Translations under genes and position numbers: made by a program
The notes under the pieces: model-generated
The model's database searches: none
What the model was told of the DNA's origin: nothing
Seen by the model: only the letters and a program-made list of their open reading frames with translations
Assembly: GCA_036659415.1 (NCBI GenBank)
Contig: JAVXCQ010000026.1
Location: 1-18,525, forward strand
Source of the DNA: JAVXCQ01 sp036659415
GTDB taxonomy: Bacteria; Bacillota; Negativicutes; Acidaminococcales; Acidaminococcaceae
DNA length: 18,525 nt
Direction of reading: 5' to 3'
Part shown: positions 1 to 7,273 of the stretch, piece by piece
Layout of the letters: each line of letters begins with the position of its first letter
Position numbering within the stretch: the first letter of the stretch is position 1

Positions 1-480
1 GCAAGGGCTGACAAATACGACCCTCAGATTGGATTTGCCAGGGGATTAATGGAAAACAGTTTATTCTCGCCTGATGATTATTTCTTGCAAGATATTGAGA
101 AATACTGAGGCCTGCGTTATACTTTAGGCAAAGAAGGATATGATAGGTTTTTAAGCGATAATAGCCTTCCGCTTTATCCACGAAATGATGGCTTTATTGG
201 CTATCCGATTAAAGAAATGTTTACAAGCGGATCAATTATAATTGACAGATATGGATGCGATACAGGACGTTTTGTGAGTCCTAAAGGCACCGGCTTTGAA
301 AAGCGGTCGTTACCTAAAGAATCTATTAATGATGAATATCATGAATAGAAAGTTAAGTAGAATATAGAAAATGTTTTAAGCGGCAGAACGGCTGCTTGGT
401 TTGAGCAACCAGGCGGAGGATGGCAGTATAAATTGCCAGGCAGAGTAATGGATTTAACAAAATATTTGGAGGAGGTTTAA
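1..480 (+). pseudogene. Broken 3' part of a TNT-domain (NAD+ glycohydrolase) polymorphic toxin
   Basis: Frame 1 is readable from the window edge to a TAA at 478-480 but has three internal stops: TGA at 106-108, TAG at 346-348 and TAG at 358-360. There is no frameshift between them. The reading shows the hallmarks of the TNT domain (tuberculosis necrotizing toxin, DUF4237): IIIDRYG near 238-258, GRFVSPKGTGFEKRSLP at 268-315, a YH pair at 337-342, and WFEQPGGGWQY at 397-429. In the characterised TNT of CpnT, Arg, Tyr, His and Gln residues at such positions bind or cleave NAD+; the family match is my recognition, not a search. The start lies left of the window, so this is the C-terminal toxin tip of a larger secreted protein. 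The immunity gene's ribosome binding site sits in the last codons, as expected for a toxin-immunity pair. I infer the toxin is inactivated. Confidence 0.8.
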
Positions 481-482
481 TC

Positions 483-758
483 ATGACAATTAAAGAGTTA
501 GAAAGAATTTTAATTAATGAAAAAGTTGATTCTGATCATTATTCGTTGTCCGATTTAACCTTCATAAAGGCAACTGAAGGTTTTCTTATCCGTAAGGCGG
601 ATAATGGGAAATGGAAGCTTGTTTTTGAAGAACGAGGTGTGCAAGAGGTTGACGGTACATATAATAATCAGCATGATGTTTGTGTAGCATTTTTAAAAGC
701 AATGTCGCATGATGACAAGCAACTTTCAAAATATATTCCTCAAAGTGAAATAGCATAA
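483..758 (+). CDS. Putative immunity protein paired with the TNT toxin relic
   Basis: An intact 91-residue ORF starts two bases after the toxin stop. It has a strong GGAGGAGG ribosome binding site at 469-476, inside the toxin's last codons, so translation was probably coupled. No signal peptide or membrane segment is visible, so the product is cytoplasmic. The middle, GKWKLVFEERG followed by a Tyr/Asn-rich turn and DVCVAFLKAM, resembles the GKW...ERG...AC..F pattern I associate with Imm59-type immunity proteins; this is recollection, not a search. Position directly behind a TNT toxin is the main argument for immunity function: the protein would bind the toxin and block NAD+ cleavage. Its reading frame is clean while the toxin is riddled with stops, suggesting it is kept as an orphan immunity gene or that decay is recent. 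Confidence 0.62.
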   Translation: MTIKELERILINEKVDSDHYSLSDLTFIKATEGFLIRKADNGKWKLVFEERGVQEVDGTYNNQHDVCVAFLKAMSHDDKQLSKYIPQSEIA

Positions 759-781
759 ATTAAATAACTAAGCAGTAATTT

Positions 782-814
782 ACCGTTTCCGGAATTAACC
801 GGGAGCGGTTTTTT
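782..814 (+). terminator. Rho-independent terminator after the immunity gene
   Basis: Arms ACCGTTTCCGG (782-792) and CCGGGAGCGGT (799-809) pair over 11 positions, with G-T wobbles and a six-base loop, and run into TTTTTT (809-814). It lies 24 bases past the immunity stop codon and closes the toxin-immunity unit. Confidence 0.85.
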
Positions 815-899
815 ATTGCCCGAAACTGGTATTAAGGCGAGAGGCCTTTAATATAAAAAAATAACAGGGACAGGAGCCCTATGCACAGGAGGCATAAAA

Positions 900-1166
900 A
901 TGGATTTAAAAGAAGTATATGCAAAAATGAAAGAAGTTGAAGGCGGCGCACCAATAAGAGCACTTTAGATGTTATACTTTTTTATTGTGTCAGAGGTAAA
1001 ATCTATTGACAGCAAGCTAGGAGTCTGGGTGGATTGAAAAGAGTCAGTGCAAACTATTAGTATCAGATAAAGACTGGAAAGGGGGTTTAAGTAGTAAAAA
1101 CAGCGAATTAAGAGGGATTTAGGTTCAAAAGGCGAATATGTTTTACTAAAGAGGCAAAATATAGGA
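900..1166 (+). pseudogene. Relic of a second small gene, possibly another immunity gene
   Basis: An AGGAGG at 887-892 stands seven bases before an ATG at 900, an ideal translation start. The frame reads MDLKEVYAKMKEVEGGAPI and then hits TAG at 966-968. The same frame continues with protein-like sequence (VSEVKSIDSKLGVWVD) to a TGA at 1035-1037. Further peptide-like stretches follow in other frames: KLLVSDKDWKGGL around 1051-1089 and SKGEYVLLKRQ around 1125-1157. The good start followed by scattered coding-like fragments fits a gene broken by a nonsense change and at least two frameshifts. The N-terminal style and the location in a toxin cassette suggest an immunity gene, but I do not recognise a family. 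Confidence 0.4.
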
Positions 1167-1173
1167 TGTGAGG

Positions 1174-1752
1174 ATGAAGCAAATGAGAAGCTCGTTGGGA
1201 AAAATCGGGGTATGTTTATTTATGCTTTTGACGTTTATGGTGTCAACGGCGGCAGCGGAGAGTTTAGAGAGTAAAAAACAGGAATTGCGGCAAAAAACGA
1301 CTGTTACTTTAACGCAACTTTACAAGAAACAACCTAGTGCACAGAGGGTTATTGAAAATGCTGCCGGTTATGCTGTATTCAATAATACTGGTTTCAAACT
1401 AGGCATTTTTGGTAGTGCGCATGGTCGCGGGATGGCTATTAGTAATGAAACTGATCAAGAAGTATTCATGAAAATGCAGGAATTTCAAGCGGGTTTGGGT
1501 TTAGGTATTAAAGAATACGCATTAATTTTTGTTTTCAATAATCAAGAACTGTGGGAAGACTTTGTTAATAATGGTTGGGAGTTTAATGCACAGGCTACGG
1601 CTGCTGCCGAAGACGGTGTGAATGGGGCCTCAATGCAAGGTGCCTTAGCAATTACACCGGGTATGTGGATGTACCAAATGACAACTAAGGGTTTGGCTTT
1701 GGAATTAGCAGTTAAAGGAACTCGTTACTTTAGGGATAAACGTTTCGATTAA
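1174..1752 (+). CDS. Exported SYLF-domain (YSC84-related) lipid-binding protein
   Basis: The product has 192 residues from the ATG at 1174. AGGA at 1163-1166 serves as ribosome binding site. A GTG at 1168 and an ATG at 1183 are alternative in-frame starts. Residues 1-28 form a signal peptide: basic start, hydrophobic core LFMLLTFMV, and cleavage after STAAA. From about residue 50 to the end the protein matches the SYLF/YSC84 domain: the AGYAVFNNTGFKLGIFGSAHG region, GRGMAI, FQAGLGLGIKEY and a Gly-rich C-terminal half. SYLF proteins bind phosphoinositides in eukaryotes; bacterial secreted forms are annotated as lipid-binding with no proven role. I infer a periplasmic location. The gene stands alone, behind the toxin relics and followed by the long hairpin at 1934-1982. 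Confidence 0.85.
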   Translation: MKQMRSSLGKIGVCLFMLLTFMVSTAAAESLESKKQELRQKTTVTLTQLYKKQPSAQRVIENAAGYAVFNNTGFKLGIFGSAHGRGMAISNETDQEVFMKMQEFQAGLGLGIKEYALIFVFNNQELWEDFVNNGWEFNAQATAAAEDGVNGASMQGALAITPGMWMYQMTTKGLALELAVKGTRYFRDKRFD

Positions 1753-1933
1753 GTAAGTAGGTGTATTACGTTTACGAGGTGTTGGTTTCACACTTAATAC
1801 CTTAGCGGTGACGGTGATATACTAGTAGCATTGCTGAAACTTGTCACAAAAGTTCTGGCTTTTGAAAATGGTTATTAACCGCAAGAGGACAAGTTAATAG
1901 CAAAAAAGTGAGGGTATTTTAAATATCTAACCC

Positions 1934-1982
1934 AAAGGAGCTCCCAAAACTTACGAAAGAAGTAAGCTTTGGGAGCTCCTTT
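1934..1982. terminator. Long 21-bp hairpin, probable terminator of the SYLF gene
   Basis: Arms 1934-1954 and 1962-1982 are complementary at 20 of 21 positions, around the loop GAAAGAA. The arms begin AAAGGAGCTCCC and end with its complement. Only three T residues follow on the plus strand, so the U-tract is weak and comes mainly from the arm end. The length exceeds what a terminator needs; an mRNA-stabilising hairpin or small palindromic element is an alternative. Confidence 0.55.
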
Positions 1983-2042
1983 GACAGGAGATACTATCAA
2001 ATAGTTACAGTAAAGCATTTTTTATGGTAGCGAAGCAATAAG

Positions 2043-2094
2043 AGTAGCTGAGCATTGAGCACTAAGGTTTATTTAGGATACGGCTACTTTTTTT
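2043..2094 (+). terminator. Terminator-like stem with T-run
   Basis: AGTAGCTG (2043-2050) pairs with CGGCTACT (2081-2088), with one G-T wobble, and is followed by a run of seven T (2088-2094). The 30-base loop contains a small inner CTAA/TTAG stem. No gene lies between it and the preceding hairpin, so it may end read-through or an undetected small RNA. Confidence 0.4.
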
Positions 2095-2162
2095 AATTTC
2101 TTAATGTTGGCAATTGAGGCAAATTTTACACTTGTGTTAAGGGCGTAAACCGTGCTAGGGAC

Positions 2163-2196
2163 TTGCTTGAAAGACTGCAATTACCTATGCTAAAAT
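2163..2196 (+). promoter_or_regulatory. Promoter candidate for the diguanylate cyclase
   Basis: Two overlapping registers fit a sigma-70-type promoter: TTGCTT (2163-2168), 17 bases, TATGCT (2186-2191); or TTGAAA (2167-2172), 18 bases, TAAAAT (2191-2196). Either gives a leader of roughly 160 bases before the ATG at 2363. Confidence 0.45.
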
Positions 2197-2268
2197 TATA
2201 AATATAAAGGAAATGGAGGCATTGAATAAAGGTACAGGCGCTTATATAATAGACGAAATAAGTTAAGA

Positions 2269-2308
2269 ACACTTTATAGTAAAGTGTCCCCGGCTAAAGG
2301 CCGGACAC
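2269..2308 (+). promoter_or_regulatory. Leader with two mutually exclusive hairpins
   Basis: ACACTTTA (2269-2276) and TAAAGTGT (2280-2287) form a perfect 8-bp stem with a three-base loop. The GTGT at 2284-2287 also belongs to a second hairpin, GTGTCC (2284-2289) with GGACAC (2303-2308) around a GC-rich core, so both cannot form fully together. It lies about 55 bases before the cyclase start codon. No known riboswitch consensus was recognised; a regulatory switch is inference. Confidence 0.3.
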
Positions 2309-2362
2309 TAGTATAAAACTGTAAAAATCATAGCAAACACAGTGGAAAATGGGGGCACCAAG

Positions 2363-4690
2363 ATGAAAACTAAAAAGAAAAATTTTCTAGTAGGTGCATT
2401 AGGGTTATTGCTGTTGTTTATTGCATTTGTTATATTTGCTATGAGTGTGGATTTTTTGACGGAGACTTGGCTAGAGCGGGAAACATTGAATCAAAAGATT
2501 GATGTAGCGGCCTTAATGCTTGTGCTCTTCCTAGTATTTTTATTCTTTTGGTTAGGAGACTATGTCTTGACCCAGAGAAAAATATTACAACAGACGCTTG
2601 AGCAAGAACGTGACTATTTAATGGATATTTTAAATAATTTACCTTTTTCTGTCTTTATTACAGATCAAGCCAAAATTATTAATTTTATCAATACGGAAGC
2701 TTTAGGCCTTTTTCGTAAAACGCGAGAGGAACTGATAGGTAAGCCTTGCTACACTTGTAATACTACAATTTGCCATACTGAGCATTGTGGTATTGATAAA
2801 ATGTTGCGAACAGGTAATACACAGACGTGCCTTGCAATTGACAACCATTCCTATATGGTAAGCACGGCCGCCTTGCAATCGACAGGCGTTCATACCGGTG
2901 GCTTTATTGAAGTTGTACAAGATGTTTCCAGAGTGGTAGAACTACAAAGAACGTTAGATGAAAAGGCTTTGGAGTTGGAAACAATCTACGAGAATATTAC
3001 TGGTGGTGTTTTAATCACTTCTCTGGAAACAGGATTTCCTGTTTTACACTACAACCAAAGTTATTGTGATTTTTTGGGCTATAGTGGAGAAGATATTACG
3101 GGTAAATCAGCGTTAGCGTGGATAGCACCAGAAGATAGGGTAGTCGCGGCAAGTCAGGTACGTGCCGCTTTAGAGGTCGGTCAGGTGGTAGCTTTGGAAC
3201 ATCGCTTGTTGAAGAAAAATGGAGAAAAAATTTGGGTATCCATGAGCGGGAAGAGAGCTTACTTGCAGGAGCAAGCGGTGGGCGTTTTTGTTCTTATGGA
3301 TATTAGCAGATGCAAACTAACAGAGCGAGAAATTCAAATTAGTGAGGAACGCTACCGACTCGCCACAGAAAACACGGATGATTTGATTATTGATTACGAT
3401 ATCAATACCAAAATCATGTATCATACGCCGAAAACAATGGAGCTTTATGGGGTTCCGCAATATATGAAAAATGCCGCAACAAGTTTGCTGGCTACAGGTG
3501 TTATCAGGGCAGAATCGGCAGAAACAGTTACGCAACTTTTTGAAAAAATTCACCGTGGCGAACCGAAAACGAGTTGTATCTTAAAGGCTCGTCTTGTTAC
3601 AGGTGCTCATCGTTGGTTACGGGCAACTTTTAAAACAATTCTTGACAGTGATGCTAAACCGATGCGGGCCGTAGGTATTTTGCAGGATATTACGGGTGAA
3701 ATAGAGGCTAAACAGCAGTATGAACGTGAGGCTCATTATCGCAAAATTATTGGCGGAGAAGCCATTTTGTCGTATGAAGCGGATTTAACAAACAATCTTT
3801 TTATTAAGGGTCCTGAAAAGTTCATAAAACAGGCTAATGGTGAAGAGACTAAGGATTACGAAACTATTTTGCATTTGCTGATCAAGGAAATGGTTTATCC
3901 AATTGATCAAGAGCTGGTGTGGTCTCATCTTTGTTTAGTTAAGGCGAGGGAAGCTTACCAAGCTGGTGTTATTAAAGATATTTTTGAGTTTCGGCGGCAT
4001 ATGGGAACAGAGGGCTTCCGGTGGGTGGAGTGTGCGGTTTATCTCTTCGAAGAAGAAACTAGCAAAGCAATCATTGGTATTTGTTATATTAAGGATATTC
4101 ACGAATTGAAAACCAGAGCACTAGCACTGCAAGAAAAGTCGGAGCGAGATTTACTAACTGGCCTTTATAACAAGATCACGATGGAAACGAAAATTACTCA
4201 TGCACTGGCGACAATGTCTGTGGATAGTGAAGGGACCTTTGTAATTCTTGACTTGGATAATTTCAAGCAAATCAATGATACGTTAGGACATAGTTGTGGC
4301 GATTATGTGCTTAAGGAGGTGGCAAAACGCTTGCAGTCTTTGTTTGGGGAGCATATTATTGGGCGTCTGGGTGGGGATGAGTTTGTGGTTTTTATCGTTA
4401 CGCCAAAGGGTTCCTTGCGACTCAAGGAACAAATGAATAGCCTAGGTGAGGTGTTCAAAGATTTTAATATAGGTAATAAGCAGGGTTACAAAGTGGCTGG
4501 CTCGGCGGGGATTGCGCTGATGCCTGCACACGGTCAAACCTTTGAAAAACTTTACAGGAGGGCAGATACAGCACTTTACCAAGCTAAAAAACTAGGGAAA
4601 AATACTTTCACACTCTACACGCAAGATATGCTTGATATAGGGCATAATTTGGGTAAACCAAGCAATGGGGAGGACGTGCAAGGTAGGTGA
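2363..4690 (+). CDS. Membrane-bound multi-PAS diguanylate cyclase (GGDEF)
   Basis: I chose the ATG at 2363 (775 residues) because GGGGG at 2351-2355 precedes it; a GTG at 2342 in frame has no ribosome binding site. Two membrane helices (about 8-29 and 47-70) are followed by PAS-type sensor regions at roughly 85-195, 200-315 and 325-450, a fourth weaker one at 455-580, and a C-terminal GGDEF domain (about 596-755) with DLLTGLYNK and the intact active motif RLGGDEF (668-674). It should make cyclic di-GMP from two GTP at the membrane. The first PAS has a cysteine cluster (C129, C132, C137, C142) that could bind a metal or sense redox. The RxxD inhibitory site normally just upstream of GGDEF is replaced by FGEH, so product inhibition at that site is probably absent. 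No EAL domain is present. The signal sensed is unknown. Confidence 0.9.
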   Translation: MKTKKKNFLVGALGLLLLFIAFVIFAMSVDFLTETWLERETLNQKIDVAALMLVLFLVFLFFWLGDYVLTQRKILQQTLEQERDYLMDILNNLPFSVFITDQAKIINFINTEALGLFRKTREELIGKPCYTCNTTICHTEHCGIDKMLRTGNTQTCLAIDNHSYMVSTAALQSTGVHTGGFIEVVQDVSRVVELQRTLDEKALELETIYENITGGVLITSLETGFPVLHYNQSYCDFLGYSGEDITGKSALAWIAPEDRVVAASQVRAALEVGQVVALEHRLLKKNGEKIWVSMSGKRAYLQEQAVGVFVLMDISRCKLTEREIQISEERYRLATENTDDLIIDYDINTKIMYHTPKTMELYGVPQYMKNAATSLLATGVIRAESAETVTQLFEKIHRGEPKTSCILKARLVTGAHRWLRATFKTILDSDAKPMRAVGILQDITGEIEAKQQYEREAHYRKIIGGEAILSYEADLTNNLFIKGPEKFIKQANGEETKDYETILHLLIKEMVYPIDQELVWSHLCLVKAREAYQAGVIKDIFEFRRHMGTEGFRWVECAVYLFEEETSKAIIGICYIKDIHELKTRALALQEKSERDLLTGLYNKITMETKITHALATMSVDSEGTFVILDLDNFKQINDTLGHSCGDYVLKEVAKRLQSLFGEHIIGRLGGDEFVVFIVTPKGSLRLKEQMNSLGEVFKDFNIGNKQGYKVAGSAGIALMPAHGQTFEKLYRRADTALYQAKKLGKNTFTLYTQDMLDIGHNLGKPSNGEDVQGR

Positions 4691-4766
4691 GCTCAACCTA
4701 GTTTGTTATAGATAGTGGTAATAATTAATTTGGGCAGAGGATAGGCAAGGGAAAGAGGGTTTATTA

Positions 4767-5549
4767 ATGGAAATACAAAAGGTAAGTAAGGTGTTTTTTA
4801 GTCCGACAGCTTCAACGTACAAGGTGCTTAATTTACTTACAACTACTTGGTCAGTACCGATGGTGGAATTTGACCTAACTTGTTTTGCAGCTAGAAAGCA
4901 GACCTATAATTTTGCAGCATCAGACTTCGTGGTACTAGGGTTTCCCGTTTATGGAGGCAGAATACCGGCACCAATGGTAACCAGTATGAAGCAGTTGCAG
5001 GGTAACCAAACGCCGGTAGTTTTGGTGGCTACCTATGGTAACAGAGCTTACGATGATGCTTTGTTGGAGGGGAAAACGCTATTGGAGGAACAGGGTTTTG
5101 TGGTAGTGGCGGCAGCGGCTTTTGTGACGGAACATTCTATTATGCACTCTGTGGCTACGGGAAGACCTGATGCTCAAGACCGTCTTAGCATTGCAACTTT
5201 TGCTAGACAAGTCTGGGATAAATTTACCAAACTAACGCTACTGGAGGGCTTACCTCGTCTTACGGTGAAAGGCAATCCGCACTATCGTGAATATAAGGGC
5301 GTGCCTTTGAAACCGCAAACAACGTCGGCTTGCACGCAATGTGGGTTGTGTGTTAGCAATTGTCCTGTTAATGCTATTTCAGCTGCTAATCCTCGGCAGA
5401 CGGAGGAAGCTGTGTGTATTTCCTGCTTACGGTGTATTCAGGTTTGCCCGGTACAGGCTAGAAAATTAAATAAAATGCTCCTCTTTGCAGCTGAAAAGAT
5501 GTTTGCTTGTAAAAATAGTGCGCGTCAAGAGCCGGAGATTTTCCTCTAA
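4767..5549 (+). CDS. EFR1-family flavodoxin/ferredoxin fusion protein
   Basis: A 260-residue cytoplasmic protein with two parts. Residues 1-170 look like a flavodoxin-type domain, with the FMN phosphate loop FFSPTASTYK (10-19) and the segment VLGFPVYGGRIP typical of EFR1 proteins. Residues 185-235 hold two 4Fe-4S motifs: C189-x2-C192-x2-C195-x3-C199 and C217-x2-C220-x2-C223-x3-C227. The protein is therefore expected to pass single electrons between iron-sulfur clusters and a flavin. Its partner is not known for the family, and EFR1 is a descriptive name. It lies 76 bases after the cyclase gene with a GAAAGAGGG ribosome binding site and no terminator between, so read-through from the cyclase transcript is possible. 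The next gene has its own promoter, so this is probably the end of that unit. Confidence 0.85.
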   Translation: MEIQKVSKVFFSPTASTYKVLNLLTTTWSVPMVEFDLTCFAARKQTYNFAASDFVVLGFPVYGGRIPAPMVTSMKQLQGNQTPVVLVATYGNRAYDDALLEGKTLLEEQGFVVVAAAAFVTEHSIMHSVATGRPDAQDRLSIATFARQVWDKFTKLTLLEGLPRLTVKGNPHYREYKGVPLKPQTTSACTQCGLCVSNCPVNAISAANPRQTEEAVCISCLRCIQVCPVQARKLNKMLLFAAEKMFACKNSARQEPEIFL

Positions 5550-5553
5550 AAGA

Positions 5554-5582
5554 TTGAAACCTACGGAGCTGTGTCGTATAAT
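5554..5582 (+). promoter_or_regulatory. Sigma-70-type promoter of the ACT-UPF0210-nth operon
   Basis: TTGAAA (5554-5559), a 17-base spacer and a perfect TATAAT (5577-5582). Transcription would start near 5590, giving a leader of about 45 bases before the ATG at 5635. Confidence 0.8.
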
Positions 5583-5634
5583 AGATACTATATTCTAGCA
5601 AGCTAGGCTTATTTAAAGGGAGGATGAAGGAATA

Positions 5635-5904
5635 ATGCGTATCGTTTTGACGATTGTAGGCAAAGACCAAGTGGGGATTATTGCTAAAATTAGTAATTTA
5701 TTGGCTGAGCATGAAGTAAATATTTTAAATATTAACCAAACTATTTTGGAGGGCTTCTTCAATATGATTTTAATTGCCGATATGGCGGCTAGCGATATTA
5801 GTCTGCAAGGACTAAAAACTGTAGCTACTGAACTTGGCAATGAAATTGGCGTAGATATTCGTGTGCAACACGAAGATATCTTTACCGCAATGCATCGTAT
5901 TTAA
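5635..5904 (+). CDS. ACT-domain protein, UPF0237 family
   Basis: The 89 residues form a single ACT domain of the UPF0237 family. It opens with the beta-strand/loop MRIVLTIVGKDQVGIIAKI, which carries the Gly-rich ligand turn, then HEVNILNINQTILEGFFNMILIADM. ACT domains bind small molecules, usually amino acids, and regulate a partner. Here the partner is likely the UPF0210 protein, whose start lies only ten bases after this stop; the two families are usually adjacent in Firmicutes. The ribosome binding site is GGGAGG at about 5619-5624. The ligand is not known. Confidence 0.92.
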   Translation: MRIVLTIVGKDQVGIIAKISNLLAEHEVNILNINQTILEGFFNMILIADMAASDISLQGLKTVATELGNEIGVDIRVQHEDIFTAMHRI

Positions 5905-5914
5905 GGAGGAGCAT

Positions 5915-7273
5915 ATGTTTAATATTAAAGATATTTTAGAAACAAATCGCATGATTACTGAGAATAATCTGGACGTGCGCACAATTACTATGGGCATTAG
6001 TTTGCGTGATTGTTGTCACCCTGATATTAAAGTAACGGCACAAAAAATTTATGATAAAATCACTAAAAATGCCGCTAACCTAGTTAAAGTAGGGGAAGAC
6101 CTAGAAGCGGAGTTGGGAATACCGATTATCAACAAAAGAATTTCTGTCACTCCGATTGCCATGATTGGTGAGAGTTGTGATGCGAATAGTTATGTGGCCT
6201 TGGCACAAGCCTTGGACGCCGCTGCGAAAGCGGTGGGAGTTAATTTCATCGGCGGGTTTTCAGCTCAGGTGGAAAAAGGCTATACCAAAGGGGAACGCAT
6301 TTTGATTGCGTCCATTCCTGAAGCTTTAGCAGTGACAGATATTGTATGTTCTTCCGTGGCCATTGGTTCTACTAAATGTGGCATTAATATGGACGCTGTT
6401 GCTCAAATGGGAAGAATTATTAAGCAAACAGCAGAACTGACAGCTGAACGTGACGCTATTGGCTGTGCTAAATTAGTAGTATTTTGTAATGCGGTACCAG
6501 ATAATCCTTTTATGGCTGGTGCTTTCCACGGCGTAACGGAGCCGGAAACAGTAATTAATGTAGGTGTTAGCGGCCCTGGTGTTGTGAAGCGAGCCTTGGA
6601 AGACGTTCGGGGACAAGACATTGGCGCTGTGGCAGAAACCATCAAAAAAACGGCGTTTAAGATTACCAGAGTTGGTCAGTTAGTAGCGCAAGAAGCAGCA
6701 CGTCGACTGAATACCCAATTTGGAATCATTGATTTATCCTTGGCACCGACACCCGCAGTAGGCGACAGTGTAGCTCGCATTTTGGAAGAAATCGGGCTAG
6801 AATGTTGTGGCGGTCCCGGTACTACGGCGACGTTAGCCATGCTTAATGACGCTGTCAAAAAAGGCGGTCTTATGGCCTCTAGCTATGTAGGTGGCTTAAG
6901 CGGTGCTTTTATTCCTGTCAGTGAAGATGAAGGCATGATTGCTGCTGTAGAAAAAGGATGTTTAACTTTAGAAAAATTAGAAGCTATGACCTGTGTTTGT
7001 TCTGTGGGGTTAGATATGATTGCTATCCCTGGTTCTACTACGGCCGAAACGATTGCCGCCATTATTGCCGATGAAGCGGCTATCGGTATGATTAACAATA
7101 AAACTACGGCTGTACGTCTAATTCCTGTTCCTGGTAAAGAAGTTGGCGAGCGGGTGGAATTTGGCGGACTTTTAGGCTATTGCCCCATTATGAAGGTCAA
7201 TACCTTTAAACCGGATGTTTTCATCGCACGTGGCGGACGTATTCCGGCACCAGTGAGGAGTTTAACAAACTAA
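5915..7273 (+). CDS. UPF0210 (DUF711) family protein
   Basis: I place the start at the ATG at 5915, behind AAGGAGGAGC; the frame stays open to 5861 but that stretch overlaps the ACT gene. The product is 452 residues, the usual length for UPF0210. Recognisable conserved stretches include RTITMGISLRDC near the N-terminus, FIGGFSAQVEKG, the Gly/Pro-rich VGVSGPGVVKRAL, the LAPTPAVGDSVA segment, GGPGTTATLAMLNDAVKKGG, and a C-terminal IARGGRIPAP. No signal peptide or membrane helix is visible. The family has a solved structure of unknown enzymatic role; nothing in the sequence assigns a reaction. Tight linkage to the ACT protein suggests that an amino-acid-like ligand controls it, which is inference. 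Confidence 0.92.
   Translation: MFNIKDILETNRMITENNLDVRTITMGISLRDCCHPDIKVTAQKIYDKITKNAANLVKVGEDLEAELGIPIINKRISVTPIAMIGESCDANSYVALAQALDAAAKAVGVNFIGGFSAQVEKGYTKGERILIASIPEALAVTDIVCSSVAIGSTKCGINMDAVAQMGRIIKQTAELTAERDAIGCAKLVVFCNAVPDNPFMAGAFHGVTEPETVINVGVSGPGVVKRALEDVRGQDIGAVAETIKKTAFKITRVGQLVAQEAARRLNTQFGIIDLSLAPTPAVGDSVARILEEIGLECCGGPGTTATLAMLNDAVKKGGLMASSYVGGLSGAFIPVSEDEGMIAAVEKGCLTLEKLEAMTCVCSVGLDMIAIPGSTTAETIAAIIADEAAIGMINNKTTAVRLIPVPGKEVGERVEFGGLLGYCPIMKVNTFKPDVFIARGGRIPAPVRSLTN

Larger units (their letters stand above)
1753..2362. other. Gene-free stretch between SYLF gene and diguanylate cyclase
   Basis: About 600 bases contain no ORF that I can support on either strand. They hold, in order, a 21-base-pair hairpin (1934-1982), a terminator-like element (2043-2094), a promoter candidate (2163-2196) and a leader with two overlapping hairpins (2269-2308). 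The first 180 bases show nothing I recognise. No tRNA, known riboswitch core or CRISPR repeat was seen. Confidence 0.6.

Noticed and set aside
1..480. Toxin frame with three stops read as recoded or stop-suppressed gene
   Set aside because: Both TAG and TGA occur, while genes elsewhere in the window use ordinary stops and show no internal ones. No recoding element was seen. Decay is the simpler reading.
1006..1034. TTGACA at 1006-1011 as promoter of the SYLF gene
   Set aside because: The sequence 17 bases downstream (GTGGAT) is not a credible -10 box.
2213..2266. 17-codon ORF (or TTG start at 2222) as a leader peptide upstream of the cyclase
   Set aside because: The purine-rich stretches are only about two bases from either start, too close for a ribosome binding site, and the composition is not distinctive.
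2097..2362. c-di-GMP riboswitch upstream of the GGDEF gene
   Set aside because: I looked for the GEMM core (CGCAAAGC-type and tetraloop receptor segments) and did not find it.
2342..2362. GTG start extending the cyclase by seven residues
   Set aside because: There is no ribosome binding site before 2342, while GGGGG precedes the ATG at 2363 at good spacing.
5861..5914. N-terminal extension of the UPF0210 gene
   Set aside because: It overlaps the ACT gene's end, lacks a proper start signal, and the ATG at 5915 has an excellent ribosome binding site and gives the family's normal length.
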